Origin: Rapana venosa
Lineage: Eukaryota > Mollusca > Gastropoda > Neogastropoda > Muricidae
Assembly: GCA_028751875.1 (NCBI GenBank)
Contig: CM054145.1
Location: forward strand, 2,212,476 to 2,276,475
DNA: 64,000 bases
Direction: 5' to 3'
Position numbers and translations under genes: made by a program. The notes under the pieces were generated by a model. It saw only the letters and a program-made list of their open reading frames with translations. It was not told where the DNA came from and did no database searches. Below, piece by piece: positions 9,490-20,429 of this stretch (positions are counted from its first letter, which is position 1; every line of letters begins with the position of its first letter).

Positions 9490-9830
9490 AGGTAACCGAA
9501 ATTCTGACTGTGGGGATGGTGTCTAAACAGGACGCCTGTGTGCGTGGGTTTTTTGAAGTGGTTTTAAATCCTTCCTACTGGCATGACATGGCCTACTCTT
9601 CCAAAAGGCCAAACATGTTTTTAACTTGTGGCAAGATTTCTGCACGTATTCACTCACAGGGCCTCAATGTAGGGTCTTGTCTAAAGGGACTTTGGGACAT
9701 TCAGTTTAAATTTCTCGTCAAACTGGGAAGAAAGGGCAAGGCTGGAATCAAACCCAGAACCTCTTGGTTTACTTGTTAGACAGGTGAATGTCGTAACCAT
9801 CCTGCCATCTGCCTTCTTCATTCTCTATGT
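9490..9830 (-). mobile_element. tRNA-derived SINE
   Basis: Reverse complement of the SINE at 5201-5520. On the minus strand the head contains GGCAGGATGGTTACGACATT and the B box lies in CTGGGTTTGATTCCAGCC. The body contains TCCCTTTAGACAAGACCCTA. Confidence 0.8.
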
Positions 9831-10152
9831 AAATGATTATAATTGGATTGGATTGGTTACCACCCTGTTGATGAAGTGCCCTGATGACACTGCTGTTGAA
9901 GATGGGTGAAACTGACGCTGTGTGTGTTGTGAACAAGTTGATGAGGTTTTCTTTTTAATGTATAAAAATGTTCAGAATAAAATTGTAGCAAGAAAGAAGC
10001 CTGCATGAAGTCATGATGCATTAATGTTGTACTGTGCTGTGGCTCTGATTTGTCTCTTATCTTATTTTCTTTTTTTTGTATCATTGATTTCTTTATAGAA
10101 ATTCAGTTTCTCCTTTGAGATAATCCTGTATTTCTATTTGTGTCTTGGACAG

Positions 10153-10312
10153 AAATTCACCACAAGAACTTTACCATCACCCTGATTTCATCATCACCAG
10201 GACTGCAGTCTTCATCATTACCCAAACTTCAACATCACCAGGACAACTTCATCTTCAGAACTGCAGTCTTCATCATGAACTGAATTTTAAAAGCCAACTT
10301 GTTCCCTGCAAG
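10153..10312 (+). other. Module B, exon-like segment
   Basis: A pyrimidine-rich tract with TTTCTATTTGTGTCTTGGACAG in two parts ends at 10152. The segment holds degenerate ACTTCATCATCACCAGG units and ends CCCTGCAAG|GTATGG at 10312. The 82-codon open frame across it is not conserved in start or end between copies. Length 160 bp, matching 157 bp in the inverted copy at 4863-4707. Confidence 0.6.
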
Positions 10313-10631
10313 GTATGGTTCTGTCATCTATCGTCTACATTTTTTCAAATATACAGTTTAAAAACGGTACTGGATGTGATAGCAGCGTGTTGACAAAGTT
10401 CTCTGAGGAAACTGCTGTTGGAGATGTGTGACACTGACACTGTGTGTATTGTAAGGAAGCTGAAGAGTTTTCTCTGCTGAGGAAAATGGTAATGATGTGT
10501 AGCAAGATAGAGGGCAACCTGAAGTCATGATGCATTGATGTGTTGTCTTGTGTGATGGTTTGTTTCTTCTTTCTGGATGTTCTTTCATTGATGGATTTTT
10601 AGATGGCTTGGTCATCACCTACAGAGATGTG

Positions 10632-10792
10632 CGTGTGCGTACGTGCGCGCGCATGGATTTGAAATCTGTTGTTCATTATGTTTAAGGAGAGTTGCATGCC
10701 TGTAAATGATTGAGTGCAAGCGCTTCAATTTGTTTGTTTTTTACAAGATTCAGCGCTATATAAATTCCATATATTATTATTATTATTATTTT
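10632..10792 (+). mobile_element. SINE/LINE 3' tail insertion
   Basis: 161 bp ending in CAGCGCTATATAAATTCC and (ATT)n, with ATGTG at 10627-10631 and 10793-10797. The inverted arm (about 4400) reads CAGAGATGTGTCTGTTTTGAG without it, an exact empty site. A diverged copy of the insertion is seen at about 62.74-62.93 kb. Its 5' part (GTGCGTACGTGCGCGCGCATGG split around 10636-10655) is alternating purine-pyrimidine. Confidence 0.8.
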
Positions 10793-10841
10793 ATGTGTCT
10801 GTTTTGAGATATTACTGTATTCCTGTGTGTCTGATTGCCAG

Positions 10842-11123
10842 GTCTCCATCTTTGCCAGAATTTCTAGATCACAAGGACTTCTTCATTGCTGCAGAGACAT
10901 CTTCATTGCAAGGACTTCAGCTTCTTCAGGATGTCTCTATGTGGAGGACGGCTTCATCACTGCATAGATTTTTTCATCACCACAAGGACATCTCTTCATC
11001 ACCACATGGATTTTTTCATCACCACAAGGACATCTCTTCATCACCACAAAGACTTCTTCATCACTGCAAGGACACCTTCATTGCCAGGACTTCAGAAATC
11101 CTCTTTGACTGCTTCCCTTCAAG
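10842..11123 (+). other. Module C, exon-like segment
   Basis: The segment follows CTGTGTGTCTGATTGCCAG (10841) and ends CTTCCCTTCAAG|GTATGG at 11123. It contains units of TTCATCACCACAAGGACATC type. The same ends are found at 54860, 6420 (inverted) and, through heavy noise, at 63326. Confidence 0.6.
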
Positions 11124-11419
11124 GTATGGTTGTGTCACCTGTCCTCTTCCTTCTGTATACAATTTGAATTGTACTGGATTGGGTGGATACCACACTGTGG
11201 AGAAAGTACCTTGATGACACTGCTCTTGGAGGTTAATGACATCACTGCTGTGTATATTCTAAACAAGTGGAGTAGTGAAGTCAAAAACACTTAAATCATC
11301 CCATGAAGGACAATTACAATACTGACAGGCAGATTGGTACCTATAATTATCTCAAAGGACACCAAAAAAATACATTTCAAATTGTTATGAACATTCCAAT
11401 ATAGCTTTAAAAAAAATTA

Positions 11420-11459
11420 TCACACACACACAAAAACCCAGGCGCACGCACACGCGCAT

Positions 11460-11502
<43 letters not shown>

Positions 11503-11880
11503 CACACACACACATATACCCACACATACCATTGTAGGAATACAATATTGTAAAAACCATTGATTGGAAAAGACATAATACTTATTATTTTGTGCATGCA
11601 TGTACATGCGCACTCACACACGCACACACATGTGAGCATACCCATACTCACTCACCAATATATGAACACAATTTTATAAAGACTATTGACTAGTAAACAC
11701 ACACACACGCCCATACACACATGTGCGCACACCATAATGACCATTGACTAGTAAAGACATAAACTTACTCACACAATTTAAAAATCATTTAAGCCAAAAG
11801 TAAGATACAGGAGTACTTATTTTCATGACCACACACCCACACCCACTTGACAATCAGGGAGGTATATCAGAGAATGTAAA
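11420..11880. repeat. (CA)n-rich tract in LINE 3' region
   Basis: A run of (CA)n at about 11457-11515 and scattered CACACGCGC blocks to 11740. A diverged copy lies at 63670-63790 with the same flanks, so it belongs to the duplicated LINE 3' region. Confidence 0.85.
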
Positions 11881-12498
11881 ACTGTTTCGTCAGTGCTGTT
11901 TTGAATTTAGAATTGGAATGACGACTGGAACAAAAGAATTTCTTTTTCTATTTGTTTTACTGTTGGAGCACCGAAAACGGTGTCCTGAAGGCAGCAACTG
12001 AAATTCCGAAGATATAGCATGGGAAGGATCAGCCAAGATGGCAGTCGCTTTGCGCACAAGCTGCTGATCACAGTACGACTTGAGATCTCTTTGTTCTTCT
12101 CCATTAAATTTTTGGGGCAGATTCTAACAATTCTCTGAAGACTATTCTTGTTTTTAACACTAAGGTTGTTGTACCCAAAAATGAAAGCAAAACTTAGAAC
12201 ACTCTCTAAAGTAGGACTTGTAGAACAAAGAAAGATCTTTTGTCAACAAAAAAGTTTTGGCTTCCTTAGAAAATACATACTTGTTGTCCCTTTTTGACAG
12301 TGGCGTCAGTGTTAGCATCCCAGTTTAATTTTTGATAAAAATAGTTCCCAATACTTGTACTTCGAAACATTTCAACTTCTTGACTATGGATGATAATATG
12401 CTCAGAAGTGTGACCCGGTCTTCTGAAATTGATAGAAAGATCTTTGGTTTTAGAAACATTTAGCTCCAGATACACCTCATCACACCAATTGAGAACAT

Positions 12499-13455
12499 AA
12501 GTGCTTATTCCATTATCCTTGATATAAAAGATTTAAATAAAATAAAAATAAAAAATTTTAACTCATGAAATCGGTGAGGGCTGGACCATGCTTTTGGACA
12601 GCACGGCAGTCGTTTTCCCCCATTTTCTGCTGCACTTAGACGCTTGGAACTTGACCCCTGATGTGCTATTTTTAGCTCTGGCGCGGACCAGATGCACTGG
12701 TCCAGTTTGGTGCCATCAAGATAGCGTGGCATTCTTTCCACTGTTTCAGCGAGGGAAAGTGGCCACACGGATTTTAATTTCCAACTTTTAAGTGCTTTGT
12801 GATACGTTTGTCATTTTCTTCACGCTACATTCAGGGTTTCAGTGCAGTTTCTCTTGTTGTTTTGGGGGACGTGAATTGAACAAGTACAGCACTTTTGTGT
12901 TGGCGTTACAAACCAAAATAACAGATAGGATGTTCTCACCAGATAGCTCATCTTTGTTTAGTATTGAGAGTGATAATTTCTGTGCTAGTGACGTAAATTG
13001 ATCGCAGTTTTCCTCCTGAAATGTTTAAGTTCCACTTTGGCAAAGTCAGGTATGTAATGTTAATGTTTGATTTTTCAAGCTGAATCAACTGTTGTTGTAT
13101 TTAGGATCTGTTCACAGTTTTGAAGGGGTCAAATTTGGGCAAAATCTTGTCTGTCTGCTGTCTGAATCTAGCCTAGGCTGAGTGCCTGTGTGTGGTTAAG
13201 AGGATAGGCAGGCCGCACGCACGCACGCAGCGGGCTTGTCTCCTTAGGGCCCAGCCTAGCCCAGTTCTGTAGCCTTAGGCTTAGGCCTGCCGCGCGAGCA
13301 TGTGTACGTGCTACTAGGCTTGAGATGATGTGAGGAGGGGGAAGGGGAGGGGTGAAGAAATGGGAGGGGTGTGGGGGTAAAAAGGTCGGGGCGCTCTAAT
13401 TTTAGCACTCTGCCTGAACCTTTGACTGAGCGCTGCTGTATAGGCGCGCTGTGAC
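12499..13455. mobile_element. Unidentified 957 bp insertion with 7 bp target duplication
   Basis: AGAACAT occurs at 12492-12498 and 13456-13462. Removing the insertion and one copy restores the LINE frame GAC AAT GTT CTC AAT TGG (minus strand), which shows that this is a true insertion. The left end is the same AAGTGCTTATTCCATTATCC block found at the SINE end near 640, followed by an A-rich stretch. The remaining 0.9 kb matches nothing else here; it has a CpG-rich patch (13205-13300) and repeated CTAGGCT motifs. No convincing ORF. It may be a SINE with transduced flanking DNA or a non-autonomous element. Confidence 0.65.
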
Positions 13456-13844
13456 AGAACATTGTCATCGGCAAATTTTATTAAAAAGGAATTTTTATAG
13501 CTGCTTCTGCAATCATCTGTGTATAGAATGTACAGAAGTGGCGAGAGAATGTATCCCTGTGGAGAACTCGTACAGGAAAATCTAACCGATGAAGATATTT
13601 TATTGGCAAAAACATGCTAGTTTTCTGTAGATAGAAACGTACTGAATAAAAGTGTAGAAATGTGTAGAAGAAAGCAAGACTGCATGAAGTCGGGATGCAT
13701 TAATGTTATACTGTGCTATGGTCTGTGATGATTTGTTTCTTCTTGATGTCATTTTGTTCTTTTCTTTTTAACTACCCTGCTTGTAAGCTGCTCCAGTTTT
13801 CTCTTTTTAGATAATGATGTTTTCTTGTTGTTTTTTTTTGACAG

Positions 13845-14476
13845 AATCTTGTCATGGCAGAAACTTTGATCATCTCTGGGATTGCAGTCATCATCATTGG
13901 CTGAGTGTTGTCACCCTCAGGACATCATCATCAACACAAGGACTTCATCATCAACACCAGGACTTGATCATCAACACCAGGACTTGATCATCAACACCAG
14001 CACTTGATCATCAACACCAGCACTTGATCATCAACACCAGCACTTGATCATCAACACCAGCACTTGATCATCAACACCAGCACTTGATCATCAACACCAG
14101 CACTTGATCATCAACACCAGCACTTCATCATCAACACCAGGACTTGATCATCAACACCAGCACTTCATCATCAACACCAGGACTTCATCATCAACACCAG
14201 GACTTGATCTTCAGCACCAGGACTTGATCTTCAGCACCAGGACTTCATCATCAACACCAGGACTTCATCATCAACACCAGGACTTCATCGTCAACACCAG
14301 GACTTCATCATCAACACCAGCACTTCATCATCAGCACCAGCACTTCATCATCAACACCAGGACTTCATCATCAACACCAGGACTTCATCATCAGCACCAG
14401 CACTTCATCATCAACACCAGGACTTCATCATCAACACCAGGACTTCAGAAGTCGACTTGTACGTGTTCCCTGCAAG
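13845..14476 (+). other. Module D, exon-like segment with 20 bp minisatellite
   Basis: A long pyrimidine tract (TTGTTGTTTTTTTTTGACAG) ends at 13844. The head reads CATGGCAGAAACTTTGATC, then about 27 units of ATCATCAACACCAGGACTTS (13910-14450). It ends CCCTGCAAG|GTATGG at 14476. Units with TTGATC introduce stops in each cycle of frames, so no frame is open from the head to the donor; the 215-codon ORF begins inside the array. Shorter D copies at 55239 and 44007 keep the same two ends. Confidence 0.65.
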
Positions 14477-17400
14477 GTATGGTTCTGTCACCTATAAATA
14501 TTCATTTTTTTAAAAAATTTTTCTGTAGAAACTCCAAAAAAAGAAATTTAGAAAAACAGTGTTTTCGGGAGGGGAAAGGGGTTTTGGGTAGGTGGGGGTT
14601 TGGGGAAAATTTTTGTGAAAAAGCTTTTGGTTTTGAATGGGGATTTTTTCTTTTGTTTTTTGCCTTTTTTTTAATCGTGTTTGGTTTTTATTTCTTTTGT
14701 TTGATTTTTCCCCTTTTTAAAAATTTTAAAAAAAATTATTTTTTTTTTTAAAATCTCTTTTTAAAATACCAAAAAGGCTTTTTAAAAACTTTTACCCCCC
14801 GTTTCTCAAAAAGCCTTGCTAAAAATTACTAACACAGATTTTTCCCCCTTAAATTTAAAAATTGTATCCGTTCATATCCCCAAATTTTCCTAACCCAGAA
14901 TTCAAAAAACCCCAGGACTTCTCATCAAAAAATTTTGTTTTTGCCCGGGATATTTCACCCCGGGACTTCTTAAAAAATTCACAAAAGGACTTTGCCCCAG
15001 GACTTACAAAACAACACCCCCCCCTTTTCTTTTAAAAACAAGGGATTTTTTGGGCTTTCCCAGGATACCCCACCCCAGATTTCTTCAACACCAAAAAATT
15101 TGTCTTTGGGGGTACTTACCAAAAAATTTCTTTTTTTTAAAAACAAAGTTTTCTTTGTCACGGGGAAAATTCTCTGTCCATCCTAGATTTTGGGGTTTAA
15201 TTTGGTTGGGGGGGGGGGTTTTTAATTAAATAAATTTTGGAAAAAGATAGAAAGGGATAATTTTGGGGGAAATTTGGGGGAACGGGGACCGGAGTCAAGT
15301 GGGATGATTGGGTAAAATTTCCTTTTCTGAAAAAAATTTTTTTTTTTTGGCTTGTCCCACACAGATTTTTTGGGGGATAATGTTTCCTGCCTTTTAAAAG
15401 GGTTGTAAATTTAAAATTTTGGTTCTTTTTTAATTTTCCTTTTTAATGAGTTTCCCCAAATTCTTAGGCAATCTTGGGGCCCAAAATTTTCTTGCCAGGT
15501 TTCAAAAATTTTTAAAACTTTTTTTTGCCGGTTTATTTTTATGCACAAAATTTTTTTGGGGGATAATTAAAAATTTTTGAAAAATTTTCTTTCCAGTTTT
15601 ACCAAGACCCCAAATTTGCCAAAATTTTTGCCAAAAACTTCTTTTCTTCTGCAATTGTTAAAAAAGGGGATTTTTTTTTCCCCAACTTATCCACATTTTT
15701 CCCCCACCAAAGATCGCACACCCGTTTTTAAAAGATTTTTTAAAAAGGGGATCACTTACCGGGGGAAACCTTCACCCCGGGGCACCAAACCCTAAATCAC
15801 ACAAACTTCTTCCCCGAATTTTTTAAAACTTTTTTATAAAACTTTCCTCAAAAAATTTTCCTAAAAATCACCAGACTTTTCACCTTTTCCCAAGTTTCAT
15901 TTTAAAACAAAATTTTTTCTCAATTTTAATCCATAAAGACTTAATAAAAATTTTTTTTTCTTCATCCCCAAAGGATTTCAAAAACTTCCATAAAATCACC
16001 TTTTGAAAAAAGCTTATCACAAAATCTTCATACACCAAGATTTCCACCAAACTTCTTCAACCAAGACTTCATCAAACTTCATCTCACCAAGATTTCATCA
16101 CCCAAAGACTTCTTCACCAAACTTCATCACCAAACTTCATCACCCAAAGTTTTTCTTCATACAAACTTACACAAAAAGCTTCACCAAATTTCCCTTCATC
16201 AAGACTTCATCTCCCAATTTTTAAAACCAAAACTTTTATCAAGCCACCCCAAAGTTTTCCAAAAATTTTTAACACCAATTTTACAAAAAGTTCTAAAAGA
16301 TTTAAAATTCACAAAAATTTATATCCCAAAGACCTCCCGTTCATTCCCAGCTTCTCTCCCCAAATTATAAACCGTCATCTACCAAAACCCCCCCCAAATT
16401 CTATCCCAAATTTCTAAAATTTTATTTTTTATAAACCTTTAAAATTTTTCCCCTTTTCTCAAATAAGACTACGCCCAAGATTTTAAAAACCCCTTGAACG
16501 GGAAAAGTTCAGTTTTACCATAAAACGATCTAAAGTCGAAAAAAGACCAACACACCTCCTAATTCCCGCCCAAAAATTTTCCTTTTTTTTCACTATCCCT
16601 CTTTAATAAAAAAACCCTCCAATCAAAATCTTTTCACCAACCTAGTTTTAACTTTTAAATAAAAATCTCCTTCCTTTTGACAAATATCTCCCTTTAAAAA
16701 TTTCAAAACTATTCGACTTCGCTGTCGGGCACCCACACCAAAAAAAAACCTCTTTTAAAACGTTCAAAAGGGGCAATACTAATCCCCCCGGAAAATCGGG
16801 GGACCAACCCTTTCCCTTAAAATTCTCACCCGCCGCCAACAAAGGTAAAGCATTAAAATACCTTTACTGGCACAAAAAGCCCCTCTCTCTTCTTTCACTT
16901 GGGATACATCCTTCTGGTTCCCCCACCAAATCCCCTTCTTTAAACGATAAACGGGGGAAATCAAAAAAAAAAGGGCCCAAAAACCCTTCTTGGGTTTTCC
17001 CCCCTGGTGTGTGAAGAGATCTTTTAAAAATACTTTTCAAAAAATCCCCCCCCCCTATTTTTCCCAAAATCCTTCGTTCCCCCCCTCTTTGGGTCCCTTT
17101 TGCTTACAAACCGAAAACCCCAACCCCAAAGGGGGGAAACCTTTTTTTGGGGTTTTGGGTGCTGGTCGATGTTTTTAAAAAGCATTTGAATTTTAATCCC
17201 CTAAAATTTATTTTAAATTGTTTTTCCCCCTTTTGTTTTTTCAAATTCCCCGTTTAAAAGAAATCCCCCAATTCCCAAAATTTAAAAACCCTTTTTTTTT
17301 GGGCGACCATTTTTAAAAGGGAAACTTTTATTGGATTGGTTTATTTGGGTTTTTGCAAGGTTTGTTTTTTTTCAAAAATAACCTTTAAAATGTTTCTTTT

Positions 17401-17617
17401 TTTAAATTTTTTTTTGGGAAAGTTTCTTTTTTAATTTAACCCCTTTCACAAGGGGGGAAATTTTCCCCGTCTTCGCACAGGGACTTTGAAACAAAAAATT
17501 TTCTTTGGCAAAAAATTTTTTATTTTAAGTAAAAGGTTTCATACGACCCGTGGCCCTTTTTAAATTTTTCTCCCCCCCTAAAAAAAGGGGTTTTGTGGGG
17601 TTTTTTGGGAAAATGTT
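14477..17617 (+). repeat. Smeared copy of modules D tail, E, F and LINE
   Basis: The sequence is full of short homopolymer runs, but landmarks remain. CCCAGGACTTCTCATC and ACTTTGCCCCAGGAC (14915-15000) match module E. CACACAGATTTTTTGGGGGA near 15360 matches the E acceptor region. TTCATCACCAAACTTCATCA units at 16040-16220 match module F. From about 16.3 to 17.3 kb the position corresponds to the LINE that follows F in other copies. Open frames here reflect the noise and are not annotated. Confidence 0.5.
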
Positions 17618-17639
17618 GGGGGGGGGGGGGGGTGGGGTT

Positions 17640-17695
<56 letters not shown>
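17618..17695. repeat. Poly-G run
   Basis: Two G runs of 15 and 54 bases split by a TGGGGTTTTG stretch. The orthologous places at 42645 and 50485 have G-rich tracts of only about 20 bases next to the SINE, so this is that tract expanded, biologically or by consensus error. Confidence 0.95.
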
Positions 17696-17699
17696 CGTT

Positions 17700-18640
17700 T
17701 GGAAAAAGGGTTTTAAAGAAAAGGGGACAGAGGGATTTTAGAAAAAAGGATTTCAGATAAAACCAGTCCACAGGGGCACTGTGTACATCTTCTTCAAAAC
17801 AGAGGCCCTTCTTAATGACAGTGTTTTAGTGTGGGGGATTTGGGTTGAGGGTGTGTTTTTTTCTTTTCTTTAAAAAAAATTGATTTGTTTTTGCATGATT
17901 TGTTGGGTTTTCTTTTTGTTTTTGCTTTTGATGATGTTGAGGTGACTTTTTTTGGATGTCAAAATAAAACAAAATTTGGGAGAAAAGAGGGGGTGGAGAG
18001 CCAAAAAACAAAAAAAGGGAAAAAAAAAGGGGGGAAAAAAAAAGAAAAAAAAAAGGGGGAAAAAAGAAAGGGGGTTGGGCCCCCCTCAAAGAATTTTCAA
18101 AAAATCAAAAACAAAATATTTCTGACTCGTATTTTGTACGATTCCTTTATTACTTTATGTGAGTTTTAAAGGAAATTTCCCAAAAATCTTTGTTTTGCCC
18201 ATTAAACCCTTTTGTTGTAATGGGCTGGCTGATTGAAATTTTCAAAAGCACCCCCAAAGTTTATCTTTGTGTTTGATGTTGTAATGTACCTTTAAAATGA
18301 CCATACTTTTGTATGATTTTTGAAGGGGAAAAGCAGTGCCTAAGTACTAATTTTTGTTGTTTTTTGGGATCAGGAACTTGTTTTGTGGCCCTAGGCAGAA
18401 AGATGTTTTGGGTGTGTGGAGAAAAATTTGTGGGGGGGAGTCATTTGGTGGCAGGCAGGAGAAAATTTTGGTGGGGGGCAAACCCATGGGGGCCTTTAGG
18501 CGCAATAACGCGGGGGAACGGAGTCAACAGAGACAAGAAAAGGGGTGAAAGGCGTAAATTTTGGGGGTGGGGTTTTTGTGTGTGGAGTTTTGGCATTTAC
18601 TAACCTGGGTACGTAATTTTTAGGCATTTGTTGGGTGGGA
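17700..18640 (+). repeat. Module G1, smeared copy
   Basis: Landmarks in order: AGAAAAAAGGATTTCAG, a purine-rich block at 17985-18080, and GCAGTGCCTAAGTACTAA (18335), corresponding to GCAGTGACCTAAGTAGCTAG at 59795, 51215 and 33580. Confidence 0.6.
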
Positions 18641-19130
18641 TAGGGGGGGGAAAAAAACCCCGTGCACTGTGTTTTAGGGATTATTATTATTTTTGCCGAC
18701 ATATTGAACACACTTTGGTCCTTTTGAAAAACCCTCCACATTTTGCATTGTGATTCATGTTTGTTGAAGACACAATCCCCTTCTTTAATGATAACTACTT
18801 CATTTTTGTTTGATTTAAATTTTTTGGGTTTTTTTTGGTTCTTTAAAATATTTTTTACCCTTTTTTTGAAAACCTTGAATTTTTTTCGTTCTTGGGTTAT
18901 TTTTATTGGGTACATGGTTTTGGGGATTCGGGAACGAAACGGGGGGGAAAAGAGGGGAGGGGAGACCTCCCCAAAAAAAAAATAAGGGGGAAAAAAATTG
19001 TTGGGGGGCCCACACATGGAAAAAGAGAACAAGAAGGGGGGAAAAAAAGGTGGAGGCCCCAAAAAAAGAAAAAATATGTCGCCTGATATTTTTTGCACCA
19101 TTAACTTTTGTGTTATTTTAATCAAGACAG
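18641..19130 (+). repeat. Module G2, smeared copy
   Basis: Matches 52900-53420 in order: GGGATTATTATTATTTTTGC, TTGTTGAAGACACAATCCCC, the T-rich tract, and a purine-rich block at 18940-19080. Confidence 0.6.
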
Positions 19131-19420
19131 TTATCCAAGAACTAATCTGTATCCAAGAATCAAATCAGTGTATCTAACGTAAAAAAAATATTGTCAACAA
19201 AAATCAAATCATAAAAAACCAAAAAATCAAACATTTTCCAAAACTAAAAAACATGTATCCACTTTCAACAGAAAGTCTTTTTAACTGATGCCTACTATTT
19301 GTTTGGGTTTTCAAGGGAGAAACAGGGGCTTGATACCAGCGAGGGGGGACACATAGCTAGCTGCAATTCAAGAATGGAAACATGACAACGGGACCTTCTT
19401 TTTTGCGAATACCCAATAGT
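19131..19420. other. Remnant of AT-rich minisatellite
   Basis: Units of ATCCAAGAATCAAATCAGTG type, corresponding to the clearer array at 34410-34715. No gene. Confidence 0.45.
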
Positions 19421-19429
19421 TTAGTACAC

Positions 19430-20340
19430 ACACCCCCCACCACCAAAAAAAAGGGTGGTGCTGCCGGTGGCGCCCCTTTTCCCGGGGAAGCACCCAAAAC
19501 TTAAAGGTTTTTAAAATAAAGAAAAAAAAAAAAATTTCCCCATTTCAAAAATTTTTTTATTTATTTGTCCTGGGGAAAAAAAATCAGGCTTATTTTAAGT
19601 CTAATTGTGTCGGTTAATTATCTTGTATGCTAAATCAGTGATAATTTTTTGACATTTTTGGGAGTTTAGGGTTATTGCTTAAGGACTCTTCTTCCTGCAA
19701 AATTCTTCACGGCTGCTAGAATCTCTCGCGCAAGGACTACTTAATAAATAATAAAAAAAATGGAACTTTATGCGCTGTACTTGCAAAACAAATCAAAGCG
19801 CATGCTTTAAACCTAATCTTACACAGTCTTAAACCCAAGAAAAATAATCAATAGTTCCAACAGCATTAAACGGTACCCGGGGACCAAATCGGGTGGGGAA
19901 GAGAAGAGTTTATAACCGGGGGTGCTTTTGTTTTTTTTTCTTTCAGCCCGGGGTTGGTTTTTAAACCATTTTAGTAAGAAACTTTTAGATAATATTCTGT
20001 TCAAAAGGAAATCAAAATAAAATCAAAAAAATATCATTTTACCTCTGGCAACAGTTTGCACTTTGAAAAAGCAATGCTAAGGATTTTAAAGGGGGCGAGG
20101 GGTTTTGATGTTAACTGTGGTGAATTAGGAAACTTCAGGAATGAGAGGCGATGGAGAGATGTGGAAGGGGAAGCAGACAAAAGTTTGGTTTGAGGTCGGG
20201 TGTAAACGGGTAAAAGAATGGAAATTTGGGGATTTACATTTTCAACACACGCGATACACTATATCAGAAACTTTTTAAACCCCATTAACACGGGAAGAGC
20301 AGGTTGATCAGAGGAACAAACGGATTTCCTGGTTCGGTGG
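19430..20340. repeat. Module Z, first part (smeared)
   Basis: Parallel to 34890-35830. It holds a SINE-like end (GGGGAAGCACCCAAAAC), a short minisatellite remnant (CAAGGACTACTTAATAAATA) at 19730, and a tract with GGGGAAGAGAAGAGTTTATA at 19895 matching GTCGGGAAGAGAAGAGTTTA at 35385. No coding sequence. Confidence 0.5.
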
Positions 20341-20429
20341 TAGGGCGTGATCAAAAGCAAGAGGGGGGGTTGGGGGCCAAGGGATGACGTTCCCGGCAGG
20401 GGGCCCTCTCTAGTTTTGCGGGGGTTGAT

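Larger units (their letters stand above)
11276..13620 (-). mobile_element. Rex1-like LINE, truncated, with an internal insertion
   Basis: Inserted between the C tail and the following acceptor tract (compare 55000, which is uninterrupted). On the minus strand the RT motif block SPQGYILSPLLYILYTDD is at about 13570-13520 and FADDNVL at about 13485-13457. After the 957 bp insertion the frame resumes with NWCDEVYLELNVSKTK (12491-12440). C-terminal blocks include NWDANTDATVKKGQQ and, at 12060-11910, the conserved end SLCAKR followed by a proline-rich LPSG-type stretch that is degraded. The LNWCDEN-YLELNVSKTKE signature is typical of Rex1/Babar LINEs. Frameshifts and stops make it inactive. The 5' part is absent. 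Confidence 0.75.

Noticed and set aside
9880..9925. Possible hammerhead ribozyme (CTGATGA followed by GTGAAAC)
   Set aside because: The bases between the two core blocks cannot form stem II, and other copies lose the GAAA block.
12792..13001. 69-codon ORF inside the 957 bp insertion
   Set aside because: No recognisable similarity, and the length is within chance expectation.
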